From Streptomyces sp. CG1 (GTDB lineage: Bacteria; Actinomycetota; Actinomycetes; Streptomycetales; Streptomycetaceae): DNA of 64,000 nt. Both the position numbers and the translations under genes were made by a program. The stretch is taken from the NCBI RefSeq assembly GCF_041080625.1, contig NZ_CP163518.1:8301501-8365500 (forward strand), read 5' to 3'. The notes under the pieces are model-generated. The model searched no databases. It was not told the origin of the DNA and saw nothing but the letters and a program-made list of their open reading frames with translations. This document shows, piece after piece, positions 53,639-62,417 of this stretch (position 1 is its first letter; each line of letters begins with the position of its first letter).

Positions 53639-53848
53639 ATGACGGGGTACGCCCCCCGTTACCCCGCGCCCCGCAGGAGTACCACGCCCATGATCTCCGA
53701 CCACCACCGCCTCAAGGGCAGTGGCGCCCAGCTCGACGCCACCGGCTCCGGCCTGCCCGGCCCCTTCAGCACCTGGCCCGCCGACGGCGACGAGGACCAA
53801 GAGTACGAGCACGCCGCCGACCGTGCGAGGGAGCCGAGGCACGCGTGA
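53639..53848 (+). CDS. Possible small protein, no known family
   Basis: A short open frame of 69 residues from ATG 53639 (GGAG six bases upstream) or 52 residues from ATG 53690 (AGGAG at a 10-base spacing), ending at 53848. The shorter form is acidic and polar, with SGAQLDATGSGLPGPFSTWP followed by ADGDEDQEYEHAADRARE; no Cys, signal peptide or membrane segment. Two usable ribosome sites argue for translation, but neighbours are debris and the frame could be chance in 70%+ GC DNA. Function unknown. Confidence 0.3.
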   Translation: MTGYAPRYPAPRRSTTPMISDHHRLKGSGAQLDATGSGLPGPFSTWPADGDEDQEYEHAADRAREPRHA

Positions 53849-54621
53849 CGACCGAGGACCGTGGCGCCGCCGGCCCGTAAACCGAGTGCGACGGACTGCC
53901 CGTCCCGCACCCCGACGACGACCGGCTCAGCGCCGGTTAGGCCTGCACGACGACGACCCTGGCGCCAGGAGAGGGCCAGAGCCGACAGCCACACGAGATC
54001 CGGCGAGGCCAGGAAGGAGCACCGTCTCATCGCTTCCAACGCGGTCAGCGCCCAAAGGTCACGCAACGGCTGCTGACGACGGCCCCTGTCACCGGGCGGA
54101 GGATGAAGGGGCCGTCACACGAGTCCCGGCGCAGCGGGCCGGTGGGAGACACGTGTCGCCCGTACCAACGCGCCCGGACGACCGAGAGTCACGCCGCAGA
54201 CGGCGTGACGGGGCTGACCGGGCGGCCGACGGCTCGGCGAGCCGAGTGATCGCGGCGTAAGACGGGGTGCACAGGGGCAGGACGTCGGTGACGTCGCCAG
54301 GGCCCTGGCCAAAGGATTCGGTGGGAGAGACAACTCACAGCAGGAGGCCCGGGTCGGCGGCCTCCGAGCTCTGGAGCGGGCATTGGTTCGTACGAACCCA
54401 GTGGTGCCGTCCGCCGGTCGCATCGCTGCGGGCACGGCGATGCCCGGCGCTCGAGAACCAATCGCGAGCACGGAGAAGGGCCGTGAGGGCCGGTCCTGGC
54501 CTACACGGCGGGATTGCAGACCGGACCGACCAGCAGAGGTTAGCGGGGCTGGGAACCCCTGGCATTCACCCGCCCGAAGAGGCCGAACCCGGAAAGGGCC
54601 GAGGTGGACGTGCCTCTGCCA
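53849..54621. other. About 770 bp without a supportable gene
   Basis: Short frames exist on both strands but none has coding character, a family resemblance and a ribosome site together. It looks like eroded DNA between the intron remnant and the chromosome. I see no tRNA, no attachment-site repeat and no strong terminator in it. Confidence 0.5.
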
Positions 54622-54906
54622 TCACTCGTTGAAGTACCCATACTCGTCAGGGTTCTTCGCACGGTCCGCAGCCTGCGCACAAGCCTCGACGAACGCGACG
54701 GCCGCCTCGTCCGTCCTCCGGACCTGAGCCTCAACCTCCTGGCCAGGGCGTCGAGCGGTGTGCCATCGCACCGGCAGGTCCGTGTAGAGCTCGGTCTCGA
54801 ACTCCCAGGCTGGTACGGACCATTGTGCAGGGCGGTCGATGTTTAGCCGTTCGCCACTGGGCAGGAACACGGCGTGGGCGTGGTGCTCGATCCGGCGGCC
54901 GGGCAT
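54622..54906 (-). CDS. Hypothetical protein, 94 residues
   Basis: From ATG 54906 the frame reads MPGRRIEHHAHAVFLPSGER and later LYTDLPVRWHTARRPGQEVE, RRTDEAAVAFVEACAQAAD, ending DEYGYFNE. Codon use is typical of real genes here and the composition is balanced, with conserved-looking aromatic positions, unlike shadow frames. The frame stays open upstream (GIRTIRDR) with no better start, and the ribosome site is weak, so it may be the surviving C-terminal part of a longer gene. No family recognised; soluble, no motifs. Confidence 0.45.
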   Translation of the reverse strand: MPGRRIEHHAHAVFLPSGERLNIDRPAQWSVPAWEFETELYTDLPVRWHTARRPGQEVEAQVRRTDEAAVAFVEACAQAADRAKNPDEYGYFNE

Positions 54907-55257
54907 GCGATCTCGGATGGTCCGGATACCGACGGGCGGAAGATCGGCGGCGCATGGGGCTGCCGAGCCCGTCGTCCACCGGAGGCGGCTGGCCGTCTTC
55001 CTCGAGGAACGACGCGGGAAATTCTGTGGTGCCGCAGAGCCAGCCCCCTCTAAGGTGGGGCTTGCTCCTCGCGGTGGCCGCCGGCTGCCGCGGTCAGTCG
55101 TGTGGAGAACGGGAGGTGTGACCGATGGCTGTCTCTGTGATGGGTGCTGCCCGCATCCGGAAGTCCATCCATTCCACCTCCGTGGTCTCCGGCTGACCTC
55201 ACTCTTCTCCCGCGCCAGTGAGCGCGGTGCCGGGGCCACCCTTGTGAAGGGTTCCCC
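54907..55257. other. Intergenic region upstream of rsgA
   Basis: About 350 bp. An AGCCCC...GGGGCT stem with an internal mismatch lies near 55041-55061. The rest presumably holds the rsgA promoter; I cannot place a -10/-35 with confidence. Confidence 0.4.
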
Positions 55258-56421
55258 TTGTCTTTCTCTTCTTCCGCGGGTTCGTCCTCGTTTTCCTCGC
55301 ATCCTCTCGTGCCGTACGGTTGGGACGAGGGCTGGGAAGCGGAGTTCGTTCCGCATGCCGAGCAGGGTCTACTGCCCGGTCGTGTCGTACGTGTCGACCG
55401 CGGTCAGTGCGACGTCGTCACCCCGGTCGGCATCGTCCGTGCCGACACCGAGTTCGTTGTCCCCCGCGACCCGATGAAGGTGGTGTGCACGGGGGACTGG
55501 GTCGCCGTCGACCCCGAAGGCAGTGACCCGCGGTACGTGCGGACGCTGCTGCCACGGCGTACCGCCTTCGTGCGCTCGACGTCGTCCAAGCGTTCCGACG
55601 GCCAGGTGCTGGCCACTAACATCGATCACGTCGTCATCTGTGTGTCGCTCGCGGGCGAACTGGACCTCGGGCGGATCGAGCGGTTCCTGGCCTTGGCCAT
55701 GTCCTGTTCGAGTGGTGAGGCGCTGCTGCATAAGTCGGCGCTCTCCTGGGAGTCCGGTGCCCAGCCCGTCGTCGCCCTCACCAAGGCCGACCTCGTGCCG
55801 GACCCGGTCACCCGTGGCCACCTGGTCCAGGACGTCGAGACGAGCGCGCCCGGGGTGCCCGTGCTCACCATCAGTGCCCTGCACGGCGACGGGCTCGACG
55901 TCCTCCTCGCGCTCGTCGGCTCCGGTACGACCGTGCTGCTCGGCCAGTCCGGCGCGGGCAAGTCCACTCTGGCCAACGCCGTCGCCGGCGCGGACATCAT
56001 GGACGTACAGGCCGCGCGGGACGTCGACGGCAAGGGGCGGCACACCACGACGACGCGGAATCTGCTCGCCCTTCCCTCGGGTGGGGTCCTGATCGACACC
56101 CCTGGGCTGCGGGGTGTCGGGCTGTACGACGCCGAGAGCGGGGTCGGCCAGGTGTTCTCCGAGATCGAGGAACTGGCCGAGCGGTGCCGTTTCCACGACT
56201 GCGCGCACGACAGCGAGCCGGACTGTGCGGTGCGCTCCGCCGTGGAGAACGGGGAGCTTGCGGTGCGGCGCCTGGAGAGTTACCGGAAGCTGGTGCGCGA
56301 GAACCAGTGGATCGTCGCCAAGACCGATGCGCGGGTCCGTGCGGAGCTTCGGCGGGACTGGAAGCGCAAGGGCGCCGCCGGGAGGGCCGCGATGGAGTTC
56401 AAGCGAGGGCGTCTTCAGTAG
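55258..56421 (+). CDS. rsgA: Ribosome small subunit-dependent GTPase A
   Basis: 387 residues, start TTG 55258 (SFSSSAGSSSF, then PYGWDEGWEAEF). Circularly permuted GTPase that checks 30S maturation. OB-fold N-terminus (GRVVRVDRGQCDVVT), TKAD (G4, 175-178) before the P-loop GQSGAGKST (229-237), DTPG (from Asp280), and a C-terminal zinc site CRFHDCAHDSEPDC. A TTG start follows AAGGG. Between FLALA and WESGAQP there is an extra segment of about 16 residues (MSCSSGEALLHKSALS, 148-163) that I do not recall in Streptomyces homologues; it lies on the surface before G4 and probably does not stop activity. Stand-alone housekeeping gene. Confidence 0.93.
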   Translation: MSFSSSAGSSSFSSHPLVPYGWDEGWEAEFVPHAEQGLLPGRVVRVDRGQCDVVTPVGIVRADTEFVVPRDPMKVVCTGDWVAVDPEGSDPRYVRTLLPRRTAFVRSTSSKRSDGQVLATNIDHVVICVSLAGELDLGRIERFLALAMSCSSGEALLHKSALSWESGAQPVVALTKADLVPDPVTRGHLVQDVETSAPGVPVLTISALHGDGLDVLLALVGSGTTVLLGQSGAGKSTLANAVAGADIMDVQAARDVDGKGRHTTTTRNLLALPSGGVLIDTPGLRGVGLYDAESGVGQVFSEIEELAERCRFHDCAHDSEPDCAVRSAVENGELAVRRLESYRKLVRENQWIVAKTDARVRAELRRDWKRKGAAGRAAMEFKRGRLQ

Positions 56422-56490
56422 AAGCGCGGGTCAGCTCCACGTCCGATTTCCGCTAGCCGGCAGCTTCGGCCGGGCCTCACACTGGAACAT

Positions 56491-57906
56491 GTGATGGACG
56501 AAGACACCAGGTACGAGGCGGTGCGGAGCCGGGACGGGCGGTTTGACGGGGTGTTCTTCTTCGCCGTCGAGACGACCGGGATCTACTGCCGGCCGAGCTG
56601 CCCGGCGGTGACGCCGAAGCGGCACAACGTGCGGTTCTTCGCGACGGCCGCCGCCGCGCAGGGCTCCGGGTTCCGGGCCTGCCGGCGGTGCCGGCCGGAC
56701 GCCGTGCCGGGGTCGGCGGAGTGGAACGTGCGGGCGGACGCCGTCGGACGGGCCATGCGGCTGATCGCCGACGGCGTCGTGGACCGCGAGGGCGTGGCCG
56801 GGCTCGCCGCGCGGCTCGGCTACAGCGCCCGGCAGGTCCAGCGGCAGCTGACCGCGGAACTCGGCGCCGGGCCCGTGGCGCTCGCCCGGGCCCAGCGGGC
56901 GCACACCGCGCGGGTGCTGCTGCAGACCACCCAGCTGCCGGTCACCGAGATCGCGTTCGCGTCCGGGTTCGCCAGCGTGCGGCAGTTCAACGACACCGTC
57001 CGGGAGGTGTACGCCTCCACCCCCACCGAGCTGCGGGGCGCCGCACCCGGCGGCCGGGCTGCCACCCGCGGGCGTGCGGCACGGCGGGCCGCCCCGGGCG
57101 CAGGGATACCGCTGCGGCTCGCCTACCGCGGCCCGTACCAGGCCGCCGCCGTCTTCGACCAGCTCGCGGAGGAGGCCGTAGCCGGTGTCGAGGAGGTGTC
57201 GGGCACGCCCGGCGGCCGTACCTACCGGCGCACGCTCCGGCTGCCGTACGGCACCGGAATCGTCGCCGTCGAGGAGCGGACGCGGACCGTGCGGAGCGCT
57301 GCCGGCACCCGTCCGGGCGGCTGGCTCGACGCGCGGCTGCACCTGACCGACCCCAGGGACCTCACCACGGCGGTGCAGCGGCTGCGGCGCCTGTTCGACC
57401 TCGACGCGGACCCGTACGCCGTGGACGAGCGGCTCGGTGCCGACCCACGGCTCGGACCGCTGGTCGCCGCCCGGCCCGGACTGCGCTCGCCCGGCGCCGT
57501 GGACCCGCTGGAGCCCGCCGTCCGCGCCCTGGTCGGCAGGGAGGGTGCGGAGGAACTGGTGCGCCGGTGCGGCAAGGTGCTCGACGCGCCCTGCGGCAGC
57601 CTCACCCGTCTCTTCCCCGAGTCCGCCGCCCTCGCCGAGGCCGGGCCGCACGGTCCGCTGGGCGCGCTGGCCGCCGCCCTCGCCGACGGCACCGTACGGC
57701 TGGACCCGGGCGTCGACCGCGACGACGCGCAGGAAGCCCTGCTCGCGCTGCCCGGCATGGACCCGGCCACCGTCGCCGCCGTACGCGTGCGCGCCCTCGG
57801 CGATCCGGACGTCGCACCGCCCGGCGCTGAGGTGCCCGACGGCTGGCGGCCCTGGCGCTCGTACGCCGTCCAGCATCTGCGCGTGGCAGGGGAGTGGAAC
57901 CGATGA
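56491..57906 (+). CDS. Ada-AlkA fusion; glycosylase part apparently inactive
   Basis: 471 residues from GTG 56491 (or ATG 56494). Domain 1: Ada methyl-phosphotriester receiver with the four zinc Cys, Cys33 and Cys37 (GIYCRPSC) and Cys64 and Cys67 (ACRRC). Domain 2: AraC-type helix-turn-helix (LAARLGYSARQVQRQL, ITEIAF-like VTEIAFASGFASVRQFN). Domain 3: AlkA fold from about 205. The helix-hairpin-helix normally reads LPGIGPWTA but here is LPGMDPATV, and after GDPDV the usual segment with the catalytic Asp (GDLAVR...) is missing, running directly into GWRPWRSYAVQHL. It should therefore sense alkylated DNA and activate transcription, but probably cannot excise 3-methyladenine. It overlaps ogt by ATGA: an adaptive-response operon. 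Confidence 0.88.
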   Translation: MMDEDTRYEAVRSRDGRFDGVFFFAVETTGIYCRPSCPAVTPKRHNVRFFATAAAAQGSGFRACRRCRPDAVPGSAEWNVRADAVGRAMRLIADGVVDREGVAGLAARLGYSARQVQRQLTAELGAGPVALARAQRAHTARVLLQTTQLPVTEIAFASGFASVRQFNDTVREVYASTPTELRGAAPGGRAATRGRAARRAAPGAGIPLRLAYRGPYQAAAVFDQLAEEAVAGVEEVSGTPGGRTYRRTLRLPYGTGIVAVEERTRTVRSAAGTRPGGWLDARLHLTDPRDLTTAVQRLRRLFDLDADPYAVDERLGADPRLGPLVAARPGLRSPGAVDPLEPAVRALVGREGAEELVRRCGKVLDAPCGSLTRLFPESAALAEAGPHGPLGALAAALADGTVRLDPGVDRDDAQEALLALPGMDPATVAAVRVRALGDPDVAPPGAEVPDGWRPWRSYAVQHLRVAGEWNR

Positions 57907-58427
57907 CGACCATGTACTGGACCCAACTGGACGCCCCCGTAGGGCAGTTGCTGCTCACCGCCGACGCGGACGGGGCGCTCACCTCGCTGTCCGTGCCCGG
58001 ACAGAAGGGCGGGCGGACCGTGGAGGGCGTGGAGGAGGGGTGGCGGTACGACGGTGGGCCGTTCCGCGCCGCCGCGGAGCAGCTCGCTGCCTACTTCGCC
58101 GGTGAACTCAAGGGATTCCAGCTGCCGTTGAGCCCTGACGGCACCGATTTCCGGCAGCGGGTGTGGGCGGCGCTGGACGAGGTGCCCTACGGCGCCACCG
58201 TGACGTACGGACAGGTCGCCGCGCGGATCGGCGCATCCCGTGCGGCGGTTCGCGCCGTGGGCGGTGCGATCGGCGCCAACCCCCTGCTGATCGTGCGTCC
58301 TTGCCATCGGGTCATCGGTGCGGACGGGTCGATGACCGGGTATGCGGGCGGAGTTGAGCGGAAGGTGTGGCTGCTGACCCTGGAGGGCGCGCTCGCCGCC
58401 CAGCGCCCCGTTGACGGTCGGTCTTGA
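57903..58427 (+). CDS. ogt: Methylated-DNA-protein cysteine methyltransferase
   Basis: 174 residues from ATG 57903, overlapping the Ada-AlkA stop (ATGA). Suicide repair protein that takes the methyl group from O6-methylguanine onto Cys134 in IVRPCHRVIG. The helix-turn-helix region FRQRVWAALDEVPYGATVTYG and the Asn-hinge block IGANPL are intact, and length is standard. Coupling to an Ada-type regulator fits an alkylation-inducible operon. Confidence 0.95.
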   Translation: MTTMYWTQLDAPVGQLLLTADADGALTSLSVPGQKGGRTVEGVEEGWRYDGGPFRAAAEQLAAYFAGELKGFQLPLSPDGTDFRQRVWAALDEVPYGATVTYGQVAARIGASRAAVRAVGGAIGANPLLIVRPCHRVIGADGSMTGYAGGVERKVWLLTLEGALAAQRPVDGRS

Positions 58428-58435
58428 CGGTCGGT

Positions 58436-58885
58436 CTAGGGGGTGTCCACGGGCCGGTCCCGGAAGATCCTTTCCAGCTGGTAGGTGCGGACGGCGGTGG
58501 CGGAGTCCGCGTCGCGCTGGCCGACCAGGACGCCGGTGCCCAGCGCCGCGGACATGGCCAGCAGCCCGACCGCCTCGGCGGCGGCGTCCACCCCGGGGCA
58601 CAGCAGCCCGGCGTCCGCCGCCTGCCGCAGCAGACCGGTCACAGTGGCCTCGGCGGCGTCGGGGTCCTCGATGAACGGCTGGGCGGCGAGGGCTTCGTCG
58701 GTCACGGAGAGGACGGCCTACGCGGTGTAGAGGTGGTGGAAGACCCGGCTCTCCTCGTCGACCGGCAGGGCCGCCGCCAGCAGCGCCTCGATCACCGCCC
58801 GCGGCCCGGGCTCGGCACCGGCCGCGCGGACCCGGGCGCTGAGCGCTCCGCTGCGACCCTCCCCGGCCGTCCTCGAGCGCCCGGC
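58436..58885 (-). pseudogene. TetR-family regulator remnant
   Basis: On the minus strand the ligand-binding half of a TetR protein can be followed: VRAAGAEPGPRAVIEALLAA, LPVDEESRVFHHLYTA, then an in-frame TAG (58716-58718), then VTDEALAAQPFIEDPDAAEA and a long C-terminal helix pair ending in TYQLERIFRDRPVDTP. The DNA-binding N-terminus is absent. The later part after the stop would be an 89-residue frame from 58705, but without a DNA-binding domain it is not a repressor. Confidence 0.75.
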
Positions 58886-59080
58886 CGCGGGGGGGGGCGG
58901 ATGCGTTCACCTCGTCGCCGGCGTGCGGGCCCAAGTCGCGGGAGCCGAGGGGGCCGTGACGCCGGACAGCCCGTTCCCTGTTGCGCCGAGCGGGTGGACC
59001 GCGGGCGAAGGTGCGGTGGCACGGACCGGACCTGTGGCACGGTCTGCTCCGACGAGCCATGGGGAAGGGCGGGTGCGGAG

Positions 59081-60343
59081 ATGGCCGAGGCCAGACGGGT
59101 CCTCGCGGTGCTGCTGCTGGCGCTGGTGCCGGGTACGACCACGCAGACTGTCGCGGAGCCGGCGCCGTTGCCGTGGACCGGGAGCTGGGAGACCGCACCG
59201 TCGGGCACCGCCTCCGCACTGCCCGGTGCCGCCGTCCGCAACGTCGTCCACCTCAGCGTCGGCGGCACGGCCGTGCGCATCCGGCTCAGCAACCGTTTCG
59301 GTACCGCGCCCCTGCACCTCGGCGCGGTCACCGTCGCGCTGCGCGCGTCCGGTCCGAACGCCGTGACCGGCAGCCTGCACACCGCCACCTTCCAGGGGGC
59401 CGCGTCCGTGACCGTCCCGGCCGGCCGGGACACGGTCAGCGACCCGGTGCCGCTGTCCGTCCCGGCCGCCGCCGACCTCCTCGTCACCGTGTACACCCCC
59501 CGCGACGACGGCCCCGCGACCTTCCACCAGACCGCCCTGCAGACCAGCTACGTCGCCCCGGCCGGGGCGGCCCGGGCCGCCGACGAGGACGGCGCCGCCT
59601 ACACCGGCGCCATCAGCCGCTGGTACTACGTCAGCGGTGTCGACGTCCTGGGTGACGCCACGGGCAGCATCGTCGCGTTCGGTGACTCCCTCACCGACGG
59701 AAACGGCTCCACCCCCGACACCAACCACCGCTGGCCCGACCGGCTCGCCGAACAGGTCCGCGCGGCCCGGCTCGGCGTCCTCAACGCCGGGATCTCCGGA
59801 AACCGTCTGCTGCACGACGGCATCGGACCGAACGCCCTCGCCCGCCTGGCCGCCGACGCCCTGGACCGGGCCGGAGTACGGGTCCTGGTCGTCCTCGAGG
59901 GCATCAACGACATCAAGGGCACGCCGACCGCCGCTGACGTCACCGCCTACGCCGACGCCTACCGCGCCCTCGTCGCCCGCGCCCACGCCCGGGGCATCCG
60001 GGTCGTCGGCGTCACGCTCACCCCGTACCGCGGCTTCTCCGCCTACACGGACGCCCGCGAGACGGTACGGCAGCGGGTGAACGCGTTCATCCGCACCGGC
60101 GGGGCCTTCGACGCGGTCGCCGACGCCGACGCCGCCCTGCGCGACCCGACCGACCCGGCCCGCATCCTGCCCGCCTACGACCCCGGCGACCACCTGCACT
60201 TCAATGACACGGGCATGGCAAAGCTGGCCGACACGGTGCGCCGCACACTCGCGGTGATGGCAAGTCTTGAGGCGGCGGCGGGTGTTGGCGCGACGGGGGG
60301 CCATGCGGCGACGGAGGGTGCCGCCGCGACGGTCGGCCGGTGA
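59081..60343 (+). CDS. Secreted SGNH/GDSL-family hydrolase
   Basis: 420 residues from ATG 59081, with an N-terminal signal peptide (two Arg, then VLAVLLLALVPG and a likely cut near TVAEP). A beta-rich N-terminal region (about 30-185) precedes the hydrolase domain. Block I GDSLTDG (Ser203), block II Gly and Asn in GISGNR, block III GIND, block V DHLHF (Asp370, His373) complete the SGNH set. Such enzymes are extracellular esterases or lipases acting on lipids or acetylated glycans. Larger frames start upstream but overlap the tetR remnant and lack a signal peptide. The Ala/Gly-rich C-terminal tail is uninformative. Confidence 0.9.
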   Translation: MAEARRVLAVLLLALVPGTTTQTVAEPAPLPWTGSWETAPSGTASALPGAAVRNVVHLSVGGTAVRIRLSNRFGTAPLHLGAVTVALRASGPNAVTGSLHTATFQGAASVTVPAGRDTVSDPVPLSVPAAADLLVTVYTPRDDGPATFHQTALQTSYVAPAGAARAADEDGAAYTGAISRWYYVSGVDVLGDATGSIVAFGDSLTDGNGSTPDTNHRWPDRLAEQVRAARLGVLNAGISGNRLLHDGIGPNALARLAADALDRAGVRVLVVLEGINDIKGTPTAADVTAYADAYRALVARAHARGIRVVGVTLTPYRGFSAYTDARETVRQRVNAFIRTGGAFDAVADADAALRDPTDPARILPAYDPGDHLHFNDTGMAKLADTVRRTLAVMASLEAAAGVGATGGHAATEGAAATVGR

Positions 60344-60347
60344 CGGC

Positions 60348-60830
60348 TCAGTTCCAGAGCACCGCTCCCAGCCAGCCCCCCGCGATCAGCAGGCAGGCGA
60401 ACAGTTCCGTCAGCACGCTGGAGCCGCCCGAGCGCATCGCCGTACGCAGGGCGGCCATCGCCTCGCCGTGCCGGCCGAGACGCAGCCGCTCGTGCAGATA
60501 GATCCCGGCCATGAACCCCGGCACCGCGCCGACCACCGGCAGCAGGACGAAGCCGAGGAACGCCCCCGCGCCCGCGTACACCCCCATCTCCGGTGTGGCG
60601 CCGCTCTGCCGTAGCCGGCGCGGCGGCAGCGCGGCGCGCACCGCCAGCGACAGCAGCAGGACCCCGGTGGCGCCCACCAGCAGCGCCCAGGCCAGAGGCC
60701 GCGGATCCGTCAGCGCCCACCACAGCACCGCGGCCCACACCAGCCACGACCCCGGCACCCCGGGCACCAGCACTCCGCACAGGCCGAGCACGACGACCAC
60801 ACCGACCAGCAGGAGCTCCCACACTCCCAT
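60348..60830 (-). CDS. DUF456-family membrane protein
   Basis: 160 residues from ATG 60830, converging on the hydrolase gene with a gap of four bases. About four membrane spans; the family pattern of glycine-rich hydrophobic segments is clear (VLVPGVPGSWLVWAAVLWW, then GAFLGFVLLPVVGAVPGFMAG and a final LIAGGWLGAVLW). DUF456 proteins are small inner-membrane proteins of unknown function, common in Streptomyces. Confidence 0.85.
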   Translation of the reverse strand: MGVWELLLVGVVVVLGLCGVLVPGVPGSWLVWAAVLWWALTDPRPLAWALLVGATGVLLLSLAVRAALPPRRLRQSGATPEMGVYAGAGAFLGFVLLPVVGAVPGFMAGIYLHERLRLGRHGEAMAALRTAMRSGGSSVLTELFACLLIAGGWLGAVLWN

Positions 60831-60941
60831 CTGCCCAGAGTGCCGGAGAAGCCGGCGAACGGCAGGCCCATGACGGGGGCGGATCAGCAGGGGGCGATCA
60901 GCAGGGTGGCGATCAGCAGGGGGCCACGAGGGCGTGCATGG

Positions 60942-61922
60942 CTATGGGCGGGTGACCCAGCCCCGCTCGTACGCGTGCCAGCCCAGCTGCAGCCGGGTCG
61001 TCACCCCGGCCAGTTCCATCAGGCGCCGTACCCGGCGCTGCACGGTTCTGAGGCCCAGATCGAGCTGCTTGGCCACGCTCGCGTCGGTCAGCCCGGCCAG
61101 CAGCAGCGACAGCACCTCCAGATCGGTGGCGTCCGGACCGTCCGGCTGTTCCTCGGCCACCCCCGCCGTGCCCAGCCGCAACGGCAGCGCCTCCCGCCAC
61201 ACCGACTCGAACAACCCGGCCAGCAGCTCCAGCAGCCCGCTGGCATGCACCACCAGCGCGGCCGGCTCCGCCGTGCGCGAGGTCAGCGGCACCATCGCCA
61301 GCGCACGGTCGGCGATCACCAGCTTCGTCGGCACCCGGTCCACCGCCCGCACCTGCTCGTCACGGTCCAGAGCCGCCGTCAGCTCGGTCAGCCCGTGCGG
61401 CAGGTCCAGCACCGCACGCTCCACCACCACCCGGTAGCGCACCCCGCGCCCGGCCGCCTGCTCCTCCGCCTCGTTCTCGATGCCGGACACGACCACCGGA
61501 TCGCCGGTCACCAGCGCGCACACCTCCTCGGCCGCCCCCAGCTGCAGCTGCAGAAAACGCTGGGCGACCGCCGAAGCACCGGTCACCACCTCCACCAGGT
61601 CGTGCACCGCCGGCTCGGCCGCGGCCGCCCGGTACTCCTCCGCGAGCAGCGCCGCCGTCAGCTCCGCCTTCTCCAGCTCGTGCCGCTGCTGGGTGAGCAG
61701 CGCGCCCAGCGCCACCCCGGGCGGCGCCGCCACCCAGCGGCCCGGCCGGGCCGGGGACTGGGCGGCGAGCCCGTGCCCCTCCAGCCGGCGCAGCGCCCGC
61801 TCGGCGTCCGGCTCGGCCAGCGCCAGGCGCCGCGCCAGATCGGACACATCGGCCGCGCCCACGGACACCAGCGCCCGGTACGCCGCCTCGTGCGTCTCGT
61901 CCAGCCCTATCGCTGCCAGCAT
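60942..61922 (-). CDS. LuxR-type transcriptional regulator with TrmB-like N-terminus
   Basis: 326 residues from ATG 61922. N-terminal winged-helix region (DETHEAAYRALVSVGAADVS, LARRLALAEPDAERALRRLE), a coiled stretch (LLTQQRHELEKAELTAALLA), a central effector-like domain, and a C-terminal LuxR helix-turn-helix (LEVLSLLLAGLTDASVAKQL, then LGLRTVQRRVRRLMELAGV). This architecture is widespread in Streptomyces, where members regulate development or metabolism. It is far from the polyketide operon (about 9 kb) and across housekeeping genes, so it is not a likely cluster regulator. Confidence 0.88.
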   Translation of the reverse strand: MLAAIGLDETHEAAYRALVSVGAADVSDLARRLALAEPDAERALRRLEGHGLAAQSPARPGRWVAAPPGVALGALLTQQRHELEKAELTAALLAEEYRAAAAEPAVHDLVEVVTGASAVAQRFLQLQLGAAEEVCALVTGDPVVVSGIENEAEEQAAGRGVRYRVVVERAVLDLPHGLTELTAALDRDEQVRAVDRVPTKLVIADRALAMVPLTSRTAEPAALVVHASGLLELLAGLFESVWREALPLRLGTAGVAEEQPDGPDATDLEVLSLLLAGLTDASVAKQLDLGLRTVQRRVRRLMELAGVTTRLQLGWHAYERGWVTRP

Positions 61923-62417
61923 CGGCTACGTCCCTCCCCTGCGACGGGCCCGAGACCAGGCCCGAGAACACACCACCGACAAGCCCCCGCGACGGGCATG
62001 GCCTGGCGGAAACCGGCCACGGCGCAAACCCGCCGCGGAACATCATCGCCGTACCGGAGCGCAGTCTGCCAAGGTGGCAGCACCCCGGGACATGAGCGAT
62101 GTTCTCGATTCACAGCTGCGTCCCAGGAAACCAAGCCACAATCCGGCCATCCGACCGGGGCCCAGTCGCGGCCCGGTCGCCCGGTCCGTGGCCCGGCCCC
62201 GGACGTGTGCGAACCATGCGAAGGGGATTCGGGGCCGGGTCACTTCGGACGTCGCCGGGCGGTCCTCCCGTGGGGGGTGGGGCCGTCCGGCGACCATCTG
62301 CCACCCCTCGTACGACAGTTCACTCCCTCACCCGGGACGCCGTTCGAGGGGGCCGGGTGCGCCGGATTTTCCCGATGCCCCGTTTTCCTTCGGCCCGTGC
62401 GGTGGACAATTAGGGGC
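61923..62417. promoter_or_regulatory. Divergent intergenic region
   Basis: 495 bp between the minus-strand regulator and the plus-strand PP2C-like gene. The ribosome site AGGGG lies just before ATG 62418. The region is unusually rich in CGGCCC/GGGCCG tracts; no clear operator or small gene. Confidence 0.4.

Noticed and set aside
53598..53640. tRNA-like T-arm (CGGGTCCGAATCCCG) followed by a sequence ending in CCACCA
   Set aside because: No matching 5' acceptor strand, D-arm or anticodon arm within 80 bases upstream; probably chance.
60942..61922. LuxR-type gene as the cluster's pathway regulator
   Set aside because: It is 9 kb from the operon, separated by rsgA, DNA-repair genes and intron debris, and is not an LAL or SARP protein.
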